The position numbers were made by a program, and so were the translations under genes. Source: Prunus persica (Eukaryota > Streptophyta > Magnoliopsida > Rosales > Rosaceae). From it: a DNA stretch of 64,000 nucleotides. Below the pieces are notes generated by a model. That model was not told where the DNA came from, made no database searches, and saw only the letters and a program-made list of their open reading frames with translations. The stretch lies in NCBI RefSeq assembly GCF_000346465.2, contig NC_034012.1:8664294-8728293 (forward strand), read 5' to 3'. Each line of letters opens with the position of its first letter. The first letter of the stretch is position 1. Shown in pieces: positions 34,201-47,400 of this stretch.

Positions 34201-37200
34201 TCAAATTCCATGAAGAATCGCTTGCTAAATCTCATATTTTCTCAGGTGTCAAAGACTGAAAAAAATGGTGTTGCCAAGTTTGTATTAGTGTGGAACCAAA
34301 TTATCAATAATTTCCGAACGGAGGACTTGATAAACAACAGGTGATCTAAATTGGTACTGATGTGTTTTTCAGCAAAGCTTTAAGAAATACCTTACAAGAT
34401 TATTTTCTAAAATAGGGAGTTGGATTTGATGACAATGCCTATGTCATCAGAATTATTTTCTGGCATAGTCCGTTGGCCTGTTTTCCTTCTTGCAAATAAG
34501 GTATCTTCTATATTCAAAATCTTTCATATTTTCAGTTTGTTTTCTTTTTGGTTCATGTCCAAACATGTTTCCTCTGCATGCTAGTTTTCAACAGCATTGA
34601 GTATTGCAAAGGATTTCGTGGGGAAGGATGAGATTCTTGTCAGAAAAATTAAAAAAGATGAGTACATGTACTGTGCTGTGAAGGAGTGCTACGAATCATT
34701 GAAGTACATCCTTGAAATCCTCGTTGTTGGTGATCTTGAAAAAAGGTAGGGACATATCACAAATATATGTATGTGTGTGTGCTTGGGTGTGCCCGTATGC
34801 AGTGTGTGTTTTGTCCTTTAACCATCGGTAGGAAATTGTAATGGAGAGTCATGAGCATTCTGATCCCACTTCTAATGTATATCATTGTTGTAAATTGAAT
34901 ATTTTCTTTTTCTTTTTCTGGAATCAGGATTGTATCTGCCATGTTTACTGAAATTGAAGAAAGCATTGCAAGATCAACTCTTCTTCAGGATTTTAGGATG
35001 ATTGAACTTCCACTTCTTCTAGCCAAATGTATTGAGTTAATGGAACTTCTGGTGACTATTCCACTTCCTGCAAAGTCATTGTGTTATTGTTGATCACATA
35101 CTTTATAAAAATCAGTACTTTAAGCCATCCTGATCTTTTGTATGAAATGTTGTAAGGTTGAGGGAAATGAAGACCATCATGGTAAAGTTATCAAAATTCT
35201 CCAAGATATATTTGAGCTTGTAACCAATGATATGATGACTAGTGGCTTCAGGTTTGGTGTATTCAAACTTTATTCCTGGAATAGATAAATTCATTTGGTG
35301 CACATCACAACTATTCATGTATTCAAGCAGGATATTGGAGTTGCTATACTCATTCCAACAGATCGACATGGACTTTGTTGATTTTAATAGACGCATTGAA
35401 CCAGAACTTTTTGGGTCTGCTGATAGCAAGAGTTCCATCCATTTCCCTTTGCCAGACAGTGCTGCTTTGAATGAGCAGGTGATATTCATTACCCTCTTTT
35501 CACTTTTATTGATGTTTTCCTACCATTCTCTCTGTTAAGTTTCGTTAGTTTACCAGGTCCACAAAAGTTTTAGCTATTAGAATGTGAACGATTTATTTAT
35601 TCCAACACTCCATCAGTTTTAAGGTTCAATAATCAACATGATTCCCATATTTAACTTGCAAACATGTCTGAGCTTAATATTGCTACACATAAGCATGTAA
35701 GTATATCGTATAAATCTACATATAACCAATATGAAACACACACCTGGATTTGCATGTAAGCACTGGACCTATAATAACTAAACTGTTTCAATTGCAGATC
35801 AAGCGTTTTCATCTATTGCTTACTGTCAAAGATACAGCAATGGACATTCCAACGAACTTAGAGGCTCGGAGACGCATATCATTTTTTGCCACTTCTCTCT
35901 TTATGAATATGCCCAGTGCACCCAAATTGTGCAATATGCTGCCATTCTGGTCTTGCTTCTTCTCTCGATGGAATTTCTATTCATTTTTGCTTTCGTTCAG
36001 CCATGTGTTTAGTTCATCTGTTAAATTTTTTGGTCATTGAAGTCAATAGACAGTTTCCGAATTGCCTTAGAAGTTCATAGAGTTAAAGGGATTAAATTAG
36101 TGAGTCTTTGATTGATAGGGGTGGCTTCTCCTCTTTACGTACCTTTACTTCAAGCTATATAACTTGTTTTGTCCTCCTCATTTGTTTTAGTTGAATGAAT
36201 CTATTATGATATTATTCATCAGGAGAAAAATAAATATTATGTTTTATATGATAAGATTTAAATAACTCCATCATCATATTATATTCCTCATTAGTTTATG
36301 ATATTATGATAGCTACTGATCGTAGGAACATTGTGATGGTGACATTAACATTAACAAACAATTGGAGGTGAATGGAAATCATACAAACTTTTAGAATCTT
36401 CTAAGCAATCCCATCATTTGTATCTGATTAACTTTTTGTTGATATAGTGTTATGACACCACACTACATGGAGGATATTAATTTTTCAATGAAGGAGCTTC
36501 ATTCAAGCCAACGAGAGGTCTCCATCATCTTTTACATGCAAAAAATATTTCCAGGTTACTACTTTAGTGAATGTTTTAGTTACATTGTGGTCTAACTGTT
36601 TGGCTTATCTCATAGCAATTGACTCTCATATTTCTTAGATGAGTGGAAAAACTTTTTGGAGCGCATGGGTTGTGAAAACTTGGATGGATTGAAAGATAAA
36701 GGCAAGGAGGAAGATCTTAGAAATTGGGCTTCTTACCGGGGCCAAACGCTAAGCAGAACAGGTGCTTCATAAGATTTGTTATTAATCTAAACCCAGTAGA
36801 TCAGTTGGTCATTTTAATAACCTCCAGTTTCGTGTATATGGTTGTAACAGTTAGAGGAATGATGTACTATAGAGAAGCCTTAAAATTACAAGCATTCCTT
36901 GATGTGGCTGAAGATGAAGGTTTGTATTCTTGAATCTGGAAAATGGGTATTCTCATTTGATGTTTACTATACCACTTCGAAATTCTATGCCATATATTTT
37001 CTTTAATTATTGTCCATTCTGATGCCAAATGACATTGATGAAGTTTTTAGTTAGAAGTTTTGAGTAGCATTTATATGCCATGTGGCTTATTCTGTTGATC
37101 CAGATATTCTTGAAGGTTATGATGCTGTTGAAAGTAGAAATCGTGTGTTATCTGCCCAGCTAGATGCAATAGCAGACATGAAATTTACATATGTACTTTC

Positions 37201-40200
37201 TTGTCAATTGTTTGGATCACAAAAAGCTTCTGGAGATCCACATGCACAAGACATTATTGACTTGATGATAAGGTATTCTTCTACCAGGAAAGAAAAGAAT
37301 TATTGCAGAAGTACACAACTTTTAAAATATAATTTAGAAGTCATATGACTCTAGAATTTATTGCTTGAAGATACCCATCTCTGCGTGTTGCTTACGTTGA
37401 GGAGAAAGAAGAGATGGTGGAAAACAGGCACAGGCCTCGCAAAGTTTATTCTTCTGTATTGGTTAAAGCTGTCAATGGTTTTGATCAGGTAAGGACTAAC
37501 TTATGATACATAATTGGAAAGTGTTAGAAATGTGGTACCATTAATTTATGTAGCTAGCTTGCGTATCTATTTTTCATAGAGCAATGTGCAGTACTGTTCT
37601 ATAATGTCTATTAATAACTTCCTTTGACAAACTAACAAAGTAATCGGATGAGTTTAATGTGCCAGTGAATAGAAATTATTGAACACTTGGGACTAGATAG
37701 TCCATTTTTTGGGCTAGGAAGGAGTTAGAATTCAAAGATACAGAAGTTACTATACAAACCTGCTTTGCCAAACAGGAAATTTCTATATTGTTTATAATCG
37801 TTTCCAATTGCTTTTTTTCAACATATGCATCAAGGAAATTCATTACAATATCCTATCAAAAGAAGAGTAGTTTGGAACCTCTTTGTCTAAACACACAATT
37901 TTATATTGTTTATAATTGGATTTGCATTTCTATTAATGGAAATAAATGTTAGAGTTGTGTTTATTATATCAAATGCTCAATGCAGCTGCCATCATTTCTT
38001 GTAATTTTTTATTCAACCAATAAAGTACGTCATCTGCGTTGCTGTTATTCATAGGAAATATATCGCATAAAGCTTCCTGGTCCACCAACTATTGGAGAAG
38101 GGAAGCCCGAAAACCAGAATTATGGAATAATCTTCACTCGTGGTGAAGCTCTCCAAACCATTGATATGAATCAAGTAGGCTACTTGTCCAGTATCTAAAG
38201 ATTAGTCACTTTCATATTTGTTTCTCTTACAGTATCTGGATTTATAGGATAGTTATTTGGAAGAAGCACTCAAAATGAGAAATCTTCTGCAAGAATTTCT
38301 TCAGAACCAAGGACGGAGACCTCCTGCACTACTTGGTTTGAGGGAACACGTATTTACAGGAAGGTTAGGTCCTCTAATCCTATAAACTCTGATTAGCACA
38401 TTATGTCAGATGTGACTCAATGAGTGCATGCCTTATGATAGGAAATCTGATTTGGCATTTGTTCAGTTACATAAGCTACATTGGGAAGTATTATGCTTTG
38501 AAAAAGATTAAAAGATAGGTATTGTGCTTCGAGATGTACTCCCTGCAGATGTTTTACTAGCAAGTTATTCTAGCATTCACCCGTGAGAAGTCAAATCAGT
38601 GATTTTTTAACTTTTAAGCTGATTCTTCTATTTTCCCGCACATTGCAGTGTTTCTTCTCTTGCATGGTTCATGTCTTATCAAGAGACCAGCTTCGTCACC
38701 ATTGGTCAAAGGCTTCTTGCTAATCCACTCAGGTAATAATACCTTGTTTCCTGAGTTCATTTTACAATCACATTGAGGGCATCTGTATGTATGAACACAT
38801 GTGCACTTGCTTATCTATCTGTTGTGTGAAATTTAGTTTGGTTTGCGTAACTTTTCCTAGTTTAACCAATGTAGGACCCACAAAAAATTTCGCTTGGTAA
38901 CTCATGCTAGTTGTACTTAGTTGTGTGTTTACAAACCACCAGAGTGCTATTTTAGAGTAATTCGTTGTATCTGGTCCTTTGACAATATTTTGTTGTCCAA
39001 CAGATCTTAGTGCTCATAATTATACATTCTCATTCGTATTATTTATTCTTAATAAATAGGGTACGGTTCCATTATGGACATCCGGATGTATTTGACAGGC
39101 TATTTCACATCACAAGAGGTGGCATAAGCAAAGCATCAAAAACAATTAACCTGAGCGAGGATGTTTTTGCTGGTAGGATTTGTTCATGTTAGAAATCATA
39201 TTCCTATACTTTCAATGTTTATTCTAACTGCTTACATCGGATATGATGTAGGATTTAACTGTACCTTACGACGGGGATGTATAACTTATCATGAGTACAT
39301 GCAAGTTGGCAAGGGGCGTGACGTAAGTCTAAACCAGATATCGAAGTTTGAAGCTAAGGTTGCTAATGGAAACAGTGAACAAACTCTAAGCCGTGATATA
39401 TACCACCTTGGACGTCAGTTTGACTTCTTCCGGATGCTATCTTGTTATTTCACAACCATTGGGTTTTACTTTAGTAGCCTGGTAATTTGTTTCAACCCCT
39501 AAACAAATTTATGTTGCTATTAGGATAAATTTCTCTGGTTTTAGGCATAGTGTCATATCAGTCACTGACAATGATCATTTGAAAATTGCAAGATGAAAAT
39601 TCTTTTGTTTTTCTTATAAAATTTTTAGGTCAACAAACTACAAATTCTATGGAGTAAATTAATAAAATATATTCTTTCATGTACAATGTCAATCTCTATT
39701 TCTGGAGTCAATACATCTATGGTAGATATTCTTTATAGTCTTATTATCACATATGTCTTGTTACATCTATTTATTGCTGTTTCCTCTATTCTGAATGCTC
39801 TATTTTGAAGTTCTTGCCACTCAACTAACATGGGGTGTGATTGATCTGAAATTCTGCTGTCAGATGTCAATTATTGGAATCTACGTGTTCCTCTACGGAC
39901 AGTTATACCTTGTCCTTAGTGGCTTGGAAAAAGCGCTTATAATTGAAGCTAGACTGCAGAACATACAATCCTTGGAAACAGCTCTTGCCTCACAGTCATT
40001 TATACAGCTTGGACTACTAACAGGATTACCAATGGTGATGGAAATTGGACTTGAGAAGGGGTTCCTTAATGCACTTAAAGATTTTGTCCTGATGCAATTG
40101 CAGCTGGCTTCTGTTTTCTTCACTTTCTCCTTTGGCACAAAAATTCATTATTATGGCCGAACAATTCTGCATGGGGGTGCTAAATACAGACCCACTGGGC

Positions 40201-41425
40201 GTAAGGTCGTTGTGTTTCATGCTAGCTTCACTGAGAACTACAGGTTATATTCAAGAAGCCACTTTGTGAAAGGATTCGAATTATTGCTCCTGTTGACTGT
40301 TTATGACTTGTTTAGGCGGTCCTATCAGAGCAACATGGCATATGTATTGATCACTTATTCAATTTGGTTCATGTCAATCACTTGGTTGTTCGCTCCATTT
40401 CTTTTTAATCCCTCTGGATTCAGTTGGGAGAAGATAGTAGATGACTGGAAAGATTGGAACAAGTGGATCAGACAACAGGGTGGCATTGGAGTTCAACAAG
40501 ATAAAAGTTGGCAGTCTTGGTGGATAGATGAGCAAGCCCATCTTCGTCGTTCAGGGATGACTTCTAGGGTGTTTGAAATTCTCCTTTCCGTTCGATTTTT
40601 CCTATATCAGTATGGTCTGGTCTACCACCTTGACATCTCCCAAAACAGCAGGAATTTTCTGGTTTATTTGCTTTCATGGATGGTGATCCTCGCAGTTTTC
40701 CTTATAGTAAAGGTAAACCTTACAATTGGCTTCTATTAGAAATTATGTCCATATTTAAGATGCTATTAGGGAGAACATATCTGTCTTTTCTTTCCTCTTC
40801 GTTTTTGCTTTTAAAAATCTGGTTTATTGTTAATATGGTCTGGATTTTGGAAGGTATTTTCCTTTGAGATCACTCAACTTATCTACTTGGCTTCTCTCAC
40901 ATGAACTCGTCATCCTTTGCAGGCAGTGAACCTTGGAAGGCAACAGTTCAGTGCTAGATATCACCTAGTGTTTAGGCTATTTAAAGCCTTCCTCTTCTTG
41001 GGTGTTCTTTCTGTCATACTTGCTCTCTATTTCGTATGTAAATTATCCTGGAAGGACATACTTGTCTGCTCTCTAGCATTTTTCCCAACAGGGTGGGGTT
41101 TGATATTGGTAAGTTTATGATAATATAGATCTATTTTCTTTCAGGCTGCATTTTTTTCCTGCTTATTCTTTCACTGATAACTTTGTTGGTTCAGTTTGCA
41201 CAAGCTGTGAGGCCCCTGATAGAGAATACTGGATTGTGGGAATTCACCAGAGTACTTGCTAAAACATACGATTACGGAATGGGAGTTGCTCTCTTTGCAC
41301 CTATTGCTGTCTTTTCCTGGCTTCCGATTTTATCAGCATTCCAGACTCGTTTCCTGTTCAACGAGGCCTTCAATAGGCACTTACAAATCCAACCAATTCT
41401 TGCAGGGAAGAAGAAGAACAGATGA
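26266..41425 (+). CDS. CALS8: Callose synthase (1,3-beta-glucan synthase), CALS8/GSL4-like
   Basis: 41 exons, all GT-AG and in phase, 1,952 codons. Exons 1-10: 26266-26488, 27293-27393, 28028-28149, 28337-28418, 28582-28695, 28844-28963, 29124-29216, 29307-29398, 29687-29813, 29988-30125. Exons 11-20: 30203-30279, 30419-30575, 31685-31810, 31902-32019, 32206-32534, 33016-33068, 33160-33220, 33376-33457, 33543-33592, 33885-33971. Exons 21-30: 34042-34173, 34246-34340, 34416-34500, 34585-34745, 34928-35051, 35157-35251, 35331-35478, 35798-35949, 36448-36554, 36639-36761. Exons 31-41: 36851-36919, 37104-37272, 37371-37488, 38055-38174, 38248-38363, 38649-38732, 39060-39172, 39252-39481, 39864-40712, 40923-41108, 41195-41425. 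The enzyme is a plasma-membrane protein making callose from UDP-glucose. FKS1_dom1 lies near residues 320-440 ([17 protein letters not shown]). A first membrane cluster near 520-790 is followed by the cytosolic glucan synthase domain with [12 protein letters not shown] (about 1417) and [18 protein letters not shown], then C-terminal membrane segments (about 1500-1920). The N-terminus ([19 protein letters not shown]) and the ending [11 protein letters not shown] fit Arabidopsis CALS8 closely; that assignment is from remembered similarity, not a search. Confidence 0.93.
28169..28230. repeat. (CA)n microsatellite in callose synthase intron 3
   Basis: About 30 CA units with one interruption (CATACA). 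Confidence 0.95.
30576..31684. other. Longest intron (12) of callose synthase gene
   Basis: About 1.1 kb, AT-rich, with no insertion or coding sequence recognised. Confidence 0.6.
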
Positions 41426-42043
41426 TTTTATTGGCCCTGAATGATTCTTAGTATATATTCTGTACAGTCAAATTATATTGACAAATCTTTATAGGTTTTG
41501 GAATTGTTATACATATGCAGCGGATATCAGTAGATCATGCAATCACTGGCATAAAAGATGTAGTTTCATTAGTTAAGAAATGAAAGATACTATAGGGTCC
41601 ATTGAGACAATGTTGTATATCTAATATTGAAATCAATAAAATTATTGGTGACAGATTCAGAAGAGTTGGGAGTCTTTTTCTAGTTTTACAGCAAACTTGT
41701 TTATCAATATTAATACCAATACATATGGCACATGACAACCTAGGTGGATCGATTCCTTTGACCTATCCTAATCTTACCCATGTCCCCAACTTCCCTCACC
41801 ACGTGAGCTAACCCGCATGAAGCTTTTCTTGAATGCAACACGTTTTTAATTCCTTCATTCTCCATCACCATAACCTCAGACAACCAAAAACCCGAAGCAA
41901 CACAACAGCATGACTCTCTCCAACAAGCCCCATGAGTATTTTACCCACCTGAACAGTCATGCCCTCCAATAAAACTTTTAGACCTAAGCCAAAGAAGTTG
42001 GAAGATTTCACACCGTAATTAGTCTTAACATTTTAGAAAGAAC
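41426..42043. other. 3' flank of callose synthase gene and 5' flank of PPR gene
   Basis: No gene seen. Probable poly(A) region just after 41460 (T-rich, AATAAA-like at 41634). The PPR leader lies near its 3' end. Confidence 0.5.
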
Positions 42044-43228
42044 ATGATTTCACGATCTACAAAAACACTTAAAAATCCAATCTTTTTTCGCTTAACTCAT
42101 TCCACCTTCATCAAAAACCCATCTTTCTCCACACTCCCATCATCTTCCTCATCTGATATCCCAAAAAGGCTGCATCACAAAGACTGGTTAGCCCCAAATG
42201 AAGTCTTGCAAGTCTTCACGTCCCTCAGAGACCCCAACTCTGTCCGCACAGCCTTGGACCACTACTCCAAGCGCAAAGACTACAAACCCAATGAAGCTCT
42301 TTACACTTTGGTGGTCAACAAGCTTGCCCAAGCCCGCCTCTTTGACGCCATTGACAATGTCATGGCCAGGATCAAATCCGAAAGCAAATGCCGTTTGTCT
42401 GACAACTTCTTTCGCACTGTTATTAAGGCTTATGGCAATGTGGGTGGTCTTATAAACAAGGCCATCGAGACCCTTTATGATATGCCCAACTATGGTTGCT
42501 GGCCTTCTGTGAAAACATTCAACTTTGTGCTGCATTTGCTCGTTTCGACCAAGATGTTTGATGTTGTTCATGAGGTGTACTTGGAGGCTCCCAAGCTGGG
42601 TATTGAGATTGATGCTTGTTGCCTTAATATACTCATGAAGGGACTATGCGAGTATGGGAAATTGGATGCTGCACTTAAGGTGCTCGATGAATTTCCTAAG
42701 CAAAGGTGTATACCAAATGCGTTAACTTTTTCAACACTTATGCATGGTTTGTGTGTCAATGAGAAGGTGGATGAAGCTTTTGGGATGTTAAAGAGGATGG
42801 AAAATGAGGGTATAGATCCGGATACCATCACGTTTAATATATTGATAGCGGGGCTCAGGAAACAGGGGAGATTTGAAGAGGGGATTAAGCTTTTGGAGGA
42901 AATGAGAGGCAAGGGGTGTGATCCAAATGCAGGGTCTTATCAGGAGGTTTTGTATTGTTTTCTTGATGCACAGAGGTTTGTTGAGGCCAAAGAGTTTATG
43001 AGTTGGATGATCCCTAAGGGCGTTGGCCCGAGTTTTGTATCGTACAAGGCGTTGATTCATGGGCTGTGCAAAGAAAATCTGGTGCAGGATGTGGATTGGG
43101 TTTTAAAGCAGATGATAAGACAAGGCTTTCTTCCTAAGATGGGGATGTGGAGGCAGATCCTCAAAAGCATGTTTTCAGAGAAGAGCAGCCATTGTTGTAT
43201 TTCCTATGAAGAAATTGTAGATAATTAA
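42044..43228 (+). CDS. P-class pentatricopeptide repeat protein (At3g14580-like), probably mitochondrial
   Basis: 394 codons, intronless as usual for the family. The N-terminus is rich in Ser, Thr, Arg and Lys and poor in acids, as for an organelle targeting peptide. After HHKDWLAPNEVLQVF come eight P-type PPR motifs from about residue 85 to 365, for example NALTFSTLMHGLCVNEKVDE and DTITFNILIAGLRKQGRFEE. PPR proteins bind organelle RNA in a sequence-specific way. No E, DYW or SMR domain follows. Reading residues 5 and 35 by the published PPR code, motifs 3 to 6 give N-D, N-N, S-D and N-N, predicting U, C, G, C. Motif order and the segment GIEIDACCLNIL fit Arabidopsis At3g14580, listed as mitochondrial; this is from memory. 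The gene converges with the NTMC2T6-like copy A downstream. Confidence 0.9.
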   Translation: MISRSTKTLKNPIFFRLTHSTFIKNPSFSTLPSSSSSDIPKRLHHKDWLAPNEVLQVFTSLRDPNSVRTALDHYSKRKDYKPNEALYTLVVNKLAQARLFDAIDNVMARIKSESKCRLSDNFFRTVIKAYGNVGGLINKAIETLYDMPNYGCWPSVKTFNFVLHLLVSTKMFDVVHEVYLEAPKLGIEIDACCLNILMKGLCEYGKLDAALKVLDEFPKQRCIPNALTFSTLMHGLCVNEKVDEAFGMLKRMENEGIDPDTITFNILIAGLRKQGRFEEGIKLLEEMRGKGCDPNAGSYQEVLYCFLDAQRFVEAKEFMSWMIPKGVGPSFVSYKALIHGLCKENLVQDVDWVLKQMIRQGFLPKMGMWRQILKSMFSEKSSHCCISYEEIVDN

Positions 43229-44429
43229 ATCACATAAAGTGGATGACTGGTGACGTTGCTTATGGGTTCTTCAAACGATTTTGAAGTTCATGTAAGTTGA
43301 AAATCACTTTGATATCAAGTCCTGCTTGAGAGTCGAAATTACAGAATGGAAAAAGCTGAAGAGTGTTTCATCTCATAACATATTGAAATTAAGGGAAATA
43401 GGTTCAGAATTATTGTCCTTTAATGTCACAGAGATGAATTATGAATGTTAATACTTTCTGGGAAATGAGTTGGAACTACAGATTTCCTTGCTTCCAGTAG
43501 CAAAGACATGGCTGCATGGTTGCTTCATTATCTCTTCAGCTGATGGGGATCGACTTCAGGATATCCTTTGGCTTGATGAGAGGATGTAAATTATACTTGT
43601 TAATGGCTTCTTTTCTAATGTTACTAGATTGCTTAAACCCTATTTTAAGTGGCCCTTTTCTCTCTTCCACTCTGAGCTGCTTCTTTTGTAGCAGTGCTAT
43701 ATTGTTGGGAGATGTGTTTGCTGTCCTGTTTTGTGGTATGCTTTGTTTTATTTTGTCTAATTCTACCGGCAACTACAAAAAGATCATCATTGTTCTTGGT
43801 TCATCACCATCTCAAAAATGAAACTATATACTTTTGCATGTTCAATAATGAAAGAATTTTCCATACAAGATTTTCCTTCTTTACAGAAAAAACAAAACAA
43901 ACCAATGTTGCAAATAATTTCATAGCATTTCCAAATCAACATAACAAAACTAGGAATGCTAAAAGATTAACAGGACAAGCATATGAAGGTCTAGGTCTGT
44001 AGAGCGTCAAAAAGCCAAATTCCCTCTACCCAAAAAGAATTTTGTGATAAAAAGAGTCCTCCAATACGACCCTGAGCCGGTATCTTGAAATTTTTCCACA
44101 GTTTCACCTTCATGGTTTTTCTTTCTTGGGCTCCATGCCTGCTGTTTTTCTTCACCGGATATGATAGAATGTACACCAAAAGAAGCATTGGTGAAATAGA
44201 ACAGAATCAACCTCACAAAAGGGAAGGCTACCTATGAAAACAAATGGGAATCCCTTACACCTTGCGACAGTACCTTGTCAACTGCACAATTAGCAAGTCT
44301 GAAATCACAGAGCTAAGAAAGGACGAGAATGCGACAAGCAACAGTGCTACAACAGTGCTTAAGAACCAGAGGTGACGCATGCTCCTTTTAGTTAAATTAA
44401 TCATTGCTTGAGCCACAATGTATTTCCAA
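43229..44429. other. Intergenic stretch between convergent genes
   Basis: 3' flanks of the PPR gene (+) and of NTMC2T6-like copy A (-). Several open frames of 60-100 codons show no known domain. Confidence 0.45.
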
Positions 44430-47400
44430 TCAGAAAGATTTCAATACAACCTTCTTCTTTTGGCCTTCAGCATCTACTGCAGTTTCTCTTAGAACAATTT
44501 GTTTGGGAAGAGGATCATCATCAGAAGAGTAAAAATCTTCTAAAAAATTTCCTTCCGTAACTGCAGAAGAACCAGTTTGAGACTTTCCAGAATCTTTCCC
44601 TGTAGAATGCTTTATGTTCCGAGTAGATTTTTCACCATGCTTACTAGAAAGAGGTCCAGAAAGGTCGTCTTCCACAATAAATTTTACCCCAATCTCCTTC
44701 TCATGAACTGCCCTAAGATTAATATGTGCAGAACGAACAGACTCTTTAAAGCTATCTGAACTTAAGTCCTTTTTGGAATTCCTGTGGAACACCGAACAGA
44801 TCCTATTTAGACCCTTGCGAACTGATTTCATTCGCCGTTTCTCCCCGGGATTTCTATCTGTGCCACTGTCATCATTATTTTGGGTTGCAGATATGACTGA
44901 ATTATAGCTGCCGGCATCATTTTGAATCTCGTTATCAAGGAGTCGGCCTTTTCCTTTTCTACTCTCCCAAGTTTGTGAAACTTCGCTTCCTGGGTGATGG
45001 ACCCATATACCAGTCTCTTTTTGGCCTTCAACATCAATGGGCTCAAAATTGTCTGCCACCCTATGGGACTTCTCTGATGATGCAGATGAGAAGCTACTCT
45101 TATTAGCATCACTGGCAAAGGAATTTCTTTTAGCTTCCACATCTACCTTTTCCTGGACAACTGGATGATCATCCCCCTGAATATGTAAGTGGCTCAAGTC
45201 AACTCTTGAATGCACACTTGAGCACCTGTGGAAAGCATTGCCTATACCGCAACTAGAACTACGAATCTATTTGCTTTCATTTCGTAATGTGTAAACCACA
45301 GTTGAGAGAGTAAAAAGGTACCTTCACATTGTCTTCAATAACAGTTACTGCAAGATGTAGCCTCCCTGTTTTAATGTTCTCAAGAGGCAACCACATGTCA
45401 TGTCTCTGGCCATCCCTAAGATCAGCAATGTTAATGAAGCATTCACTGGATATAGAATAAGAGGTAAGTTAGTCCTGCAATTAAAACAGCACTTACAGAA
45501 CAGTTCAAAAGGATATTAAGGGCCAAAAAGGTAATAAACAAAATTCAAAGTAAGCAGACACCAGAAACCAACATACTAAAATTGGTTGACAAGATAATTA
45601 GAGATTCAAAAAAAAAGTAACATGGAAAATTTTGTAGTAGCAGCAAGGTCAGCAACTAAAATTACGAAGTCATTCATTTCGTGTTGTGTGACAACTTATC
45701 AATTAATAAATATAACAGTACTTTGTCCAAGGATTAAAATAAACCTAGCACACAAGGAAGCATAATACATTCAAAAGTTCAGAAACAAACCCAAGGGCAT
45801 CGTCAACAAATCGGTCCTTGTCACGAACTTCAATAGCCAGTATATTAGGTGACTCCCATGTAATAATGGGGATCCTAAATTCCTCACGCCATTTTGGAGC
45901 CAGAGTTTTCTTTTGTATCTTAGTCCTGAACCGATAAAGGCCTAATTGCCCCTTCACATATGGGTCAGAGAATCCTGACAGAATAGGTCTATTCGTTAAA
46001 CATATAATTTTAAACAGACTATGATGTGAGTGAACATCAGTGTACCAGCAAACAAAGAAAAGAACAAACCATTCATATCAGAAGCTTTCATATCAGATGC
46101 TTCAATAACCTCTACTTTGGCGTGAGCAAGAGGCTCCTTCTCATTCACAGAGAACCAACTTTCTGTCAATCAAATGAACACTATTATTAATTCAAACATT
46201 TGGGAAACACATTTTCTGAGAAAGACGGAGACAGAGTATGATGATTACAGAAGTTAAAAAGAACAACTGTAGTAAGGAATTAGAGGAGCTTTTATCAAGA
46301 GACTAGATGCAAGGGAAGTAGAAGGTAACAATAATCTCCTTACATCACATGACATTTGTCATTCCAAAAGGAAGATATTCTGCATACAATTCGAAGTTTT
46401 AAAAACCAATTATTACTGCTGTGGTATTTAAGCTGCTTAAAGGGAAAAAGGGAAAAAGAACCTTAGTTCTTAAAATGCAAAACTAACTACTTTAGAGTGA
46501 CAAAGCTACTACGCCAAAATAATAAACTTCCCCAGTGATGGTTGAGGTATTGAAACTTGAAAGCACTACAATTTAGGCCCAACAGGTTAAACTTTGTTCT
46601 TCATGAAAAACTAATGTGAGGAAAGATTTATACAAGGTTCTTCAAAATACATAAATACATAAATACATGCATGTTTGCATATGTATAATATATCCATAAT
46701 TACCTGACTTCGGCGAAACGAATTTCTCCATGTCAACAACCAGCATATTAGGCTGCAAAGATAATGAAAAATTAGATTTACAACACTCTAACAAACGTGT
46801 TGCCAACATATGAAAGACTGTTTACAGCATAGCCCTTTGGATATGAGAGAATTACATAAAGGAGGGTCAAAGTCCAACATCCATACCTCAACAAGTGTCT
46901 GCTCAAAGGCAATGGAAAGAAGCTTCTCCTGGGAAATAGAATAAAGAAAAGAGCAAATCAGAGAGACACACAGAGTCAGAGAGGGAGAAATCAAGGGAGT
47001 TCAAATTTATCAGCGTCAATAAATGATACCAGCCATCCAGCAATCCCTGGGAGTACTGTAACATCAAGGCCATGAGTAAAAATAGGCTTCACAGTCATTT
47101 GAAAATATGGAGGCTCAACAAAGCATAACCGCACACGGCCAAGGAAAGGCCACCTGCGAAGAAACTTCACTCCAATCAAGACCTACAAAAGAAAAAGAAA
47201 AACACAACTTGTTCAGAACATATAAGTCATTTTTGCAAGCCATTCCGGACATTCTATTTTCCATAAAATGTTTTCACTATTGTTTAAACACTCGGACATC
47301 TACTTACATATATCTTACATATTTCCAGATTACAAGTAGTTACACTACCTAATAAGAACTCAGGGGTTGCAACGATCAATCAAAAATTTAGTTTATATGG

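Noticed and set aside
35941..36040. Possible frame break in callose synthase after MLPF
   Set aside because: Resolved by splicing: exon 28 ends at 35949 (TG) and joins exon 29 at 36448 (T) to give CVMTPHY, in phase.
45226..45266. Upstream acceptor at 45267 as the true start of the last exon of NTMC2T6-like copy A
   Set aside because: It restores the frame, but leaves a 55-nt intron with a poor pyrimidine tract and differs from the acceptor used in copy B. Kept only as an alternative.
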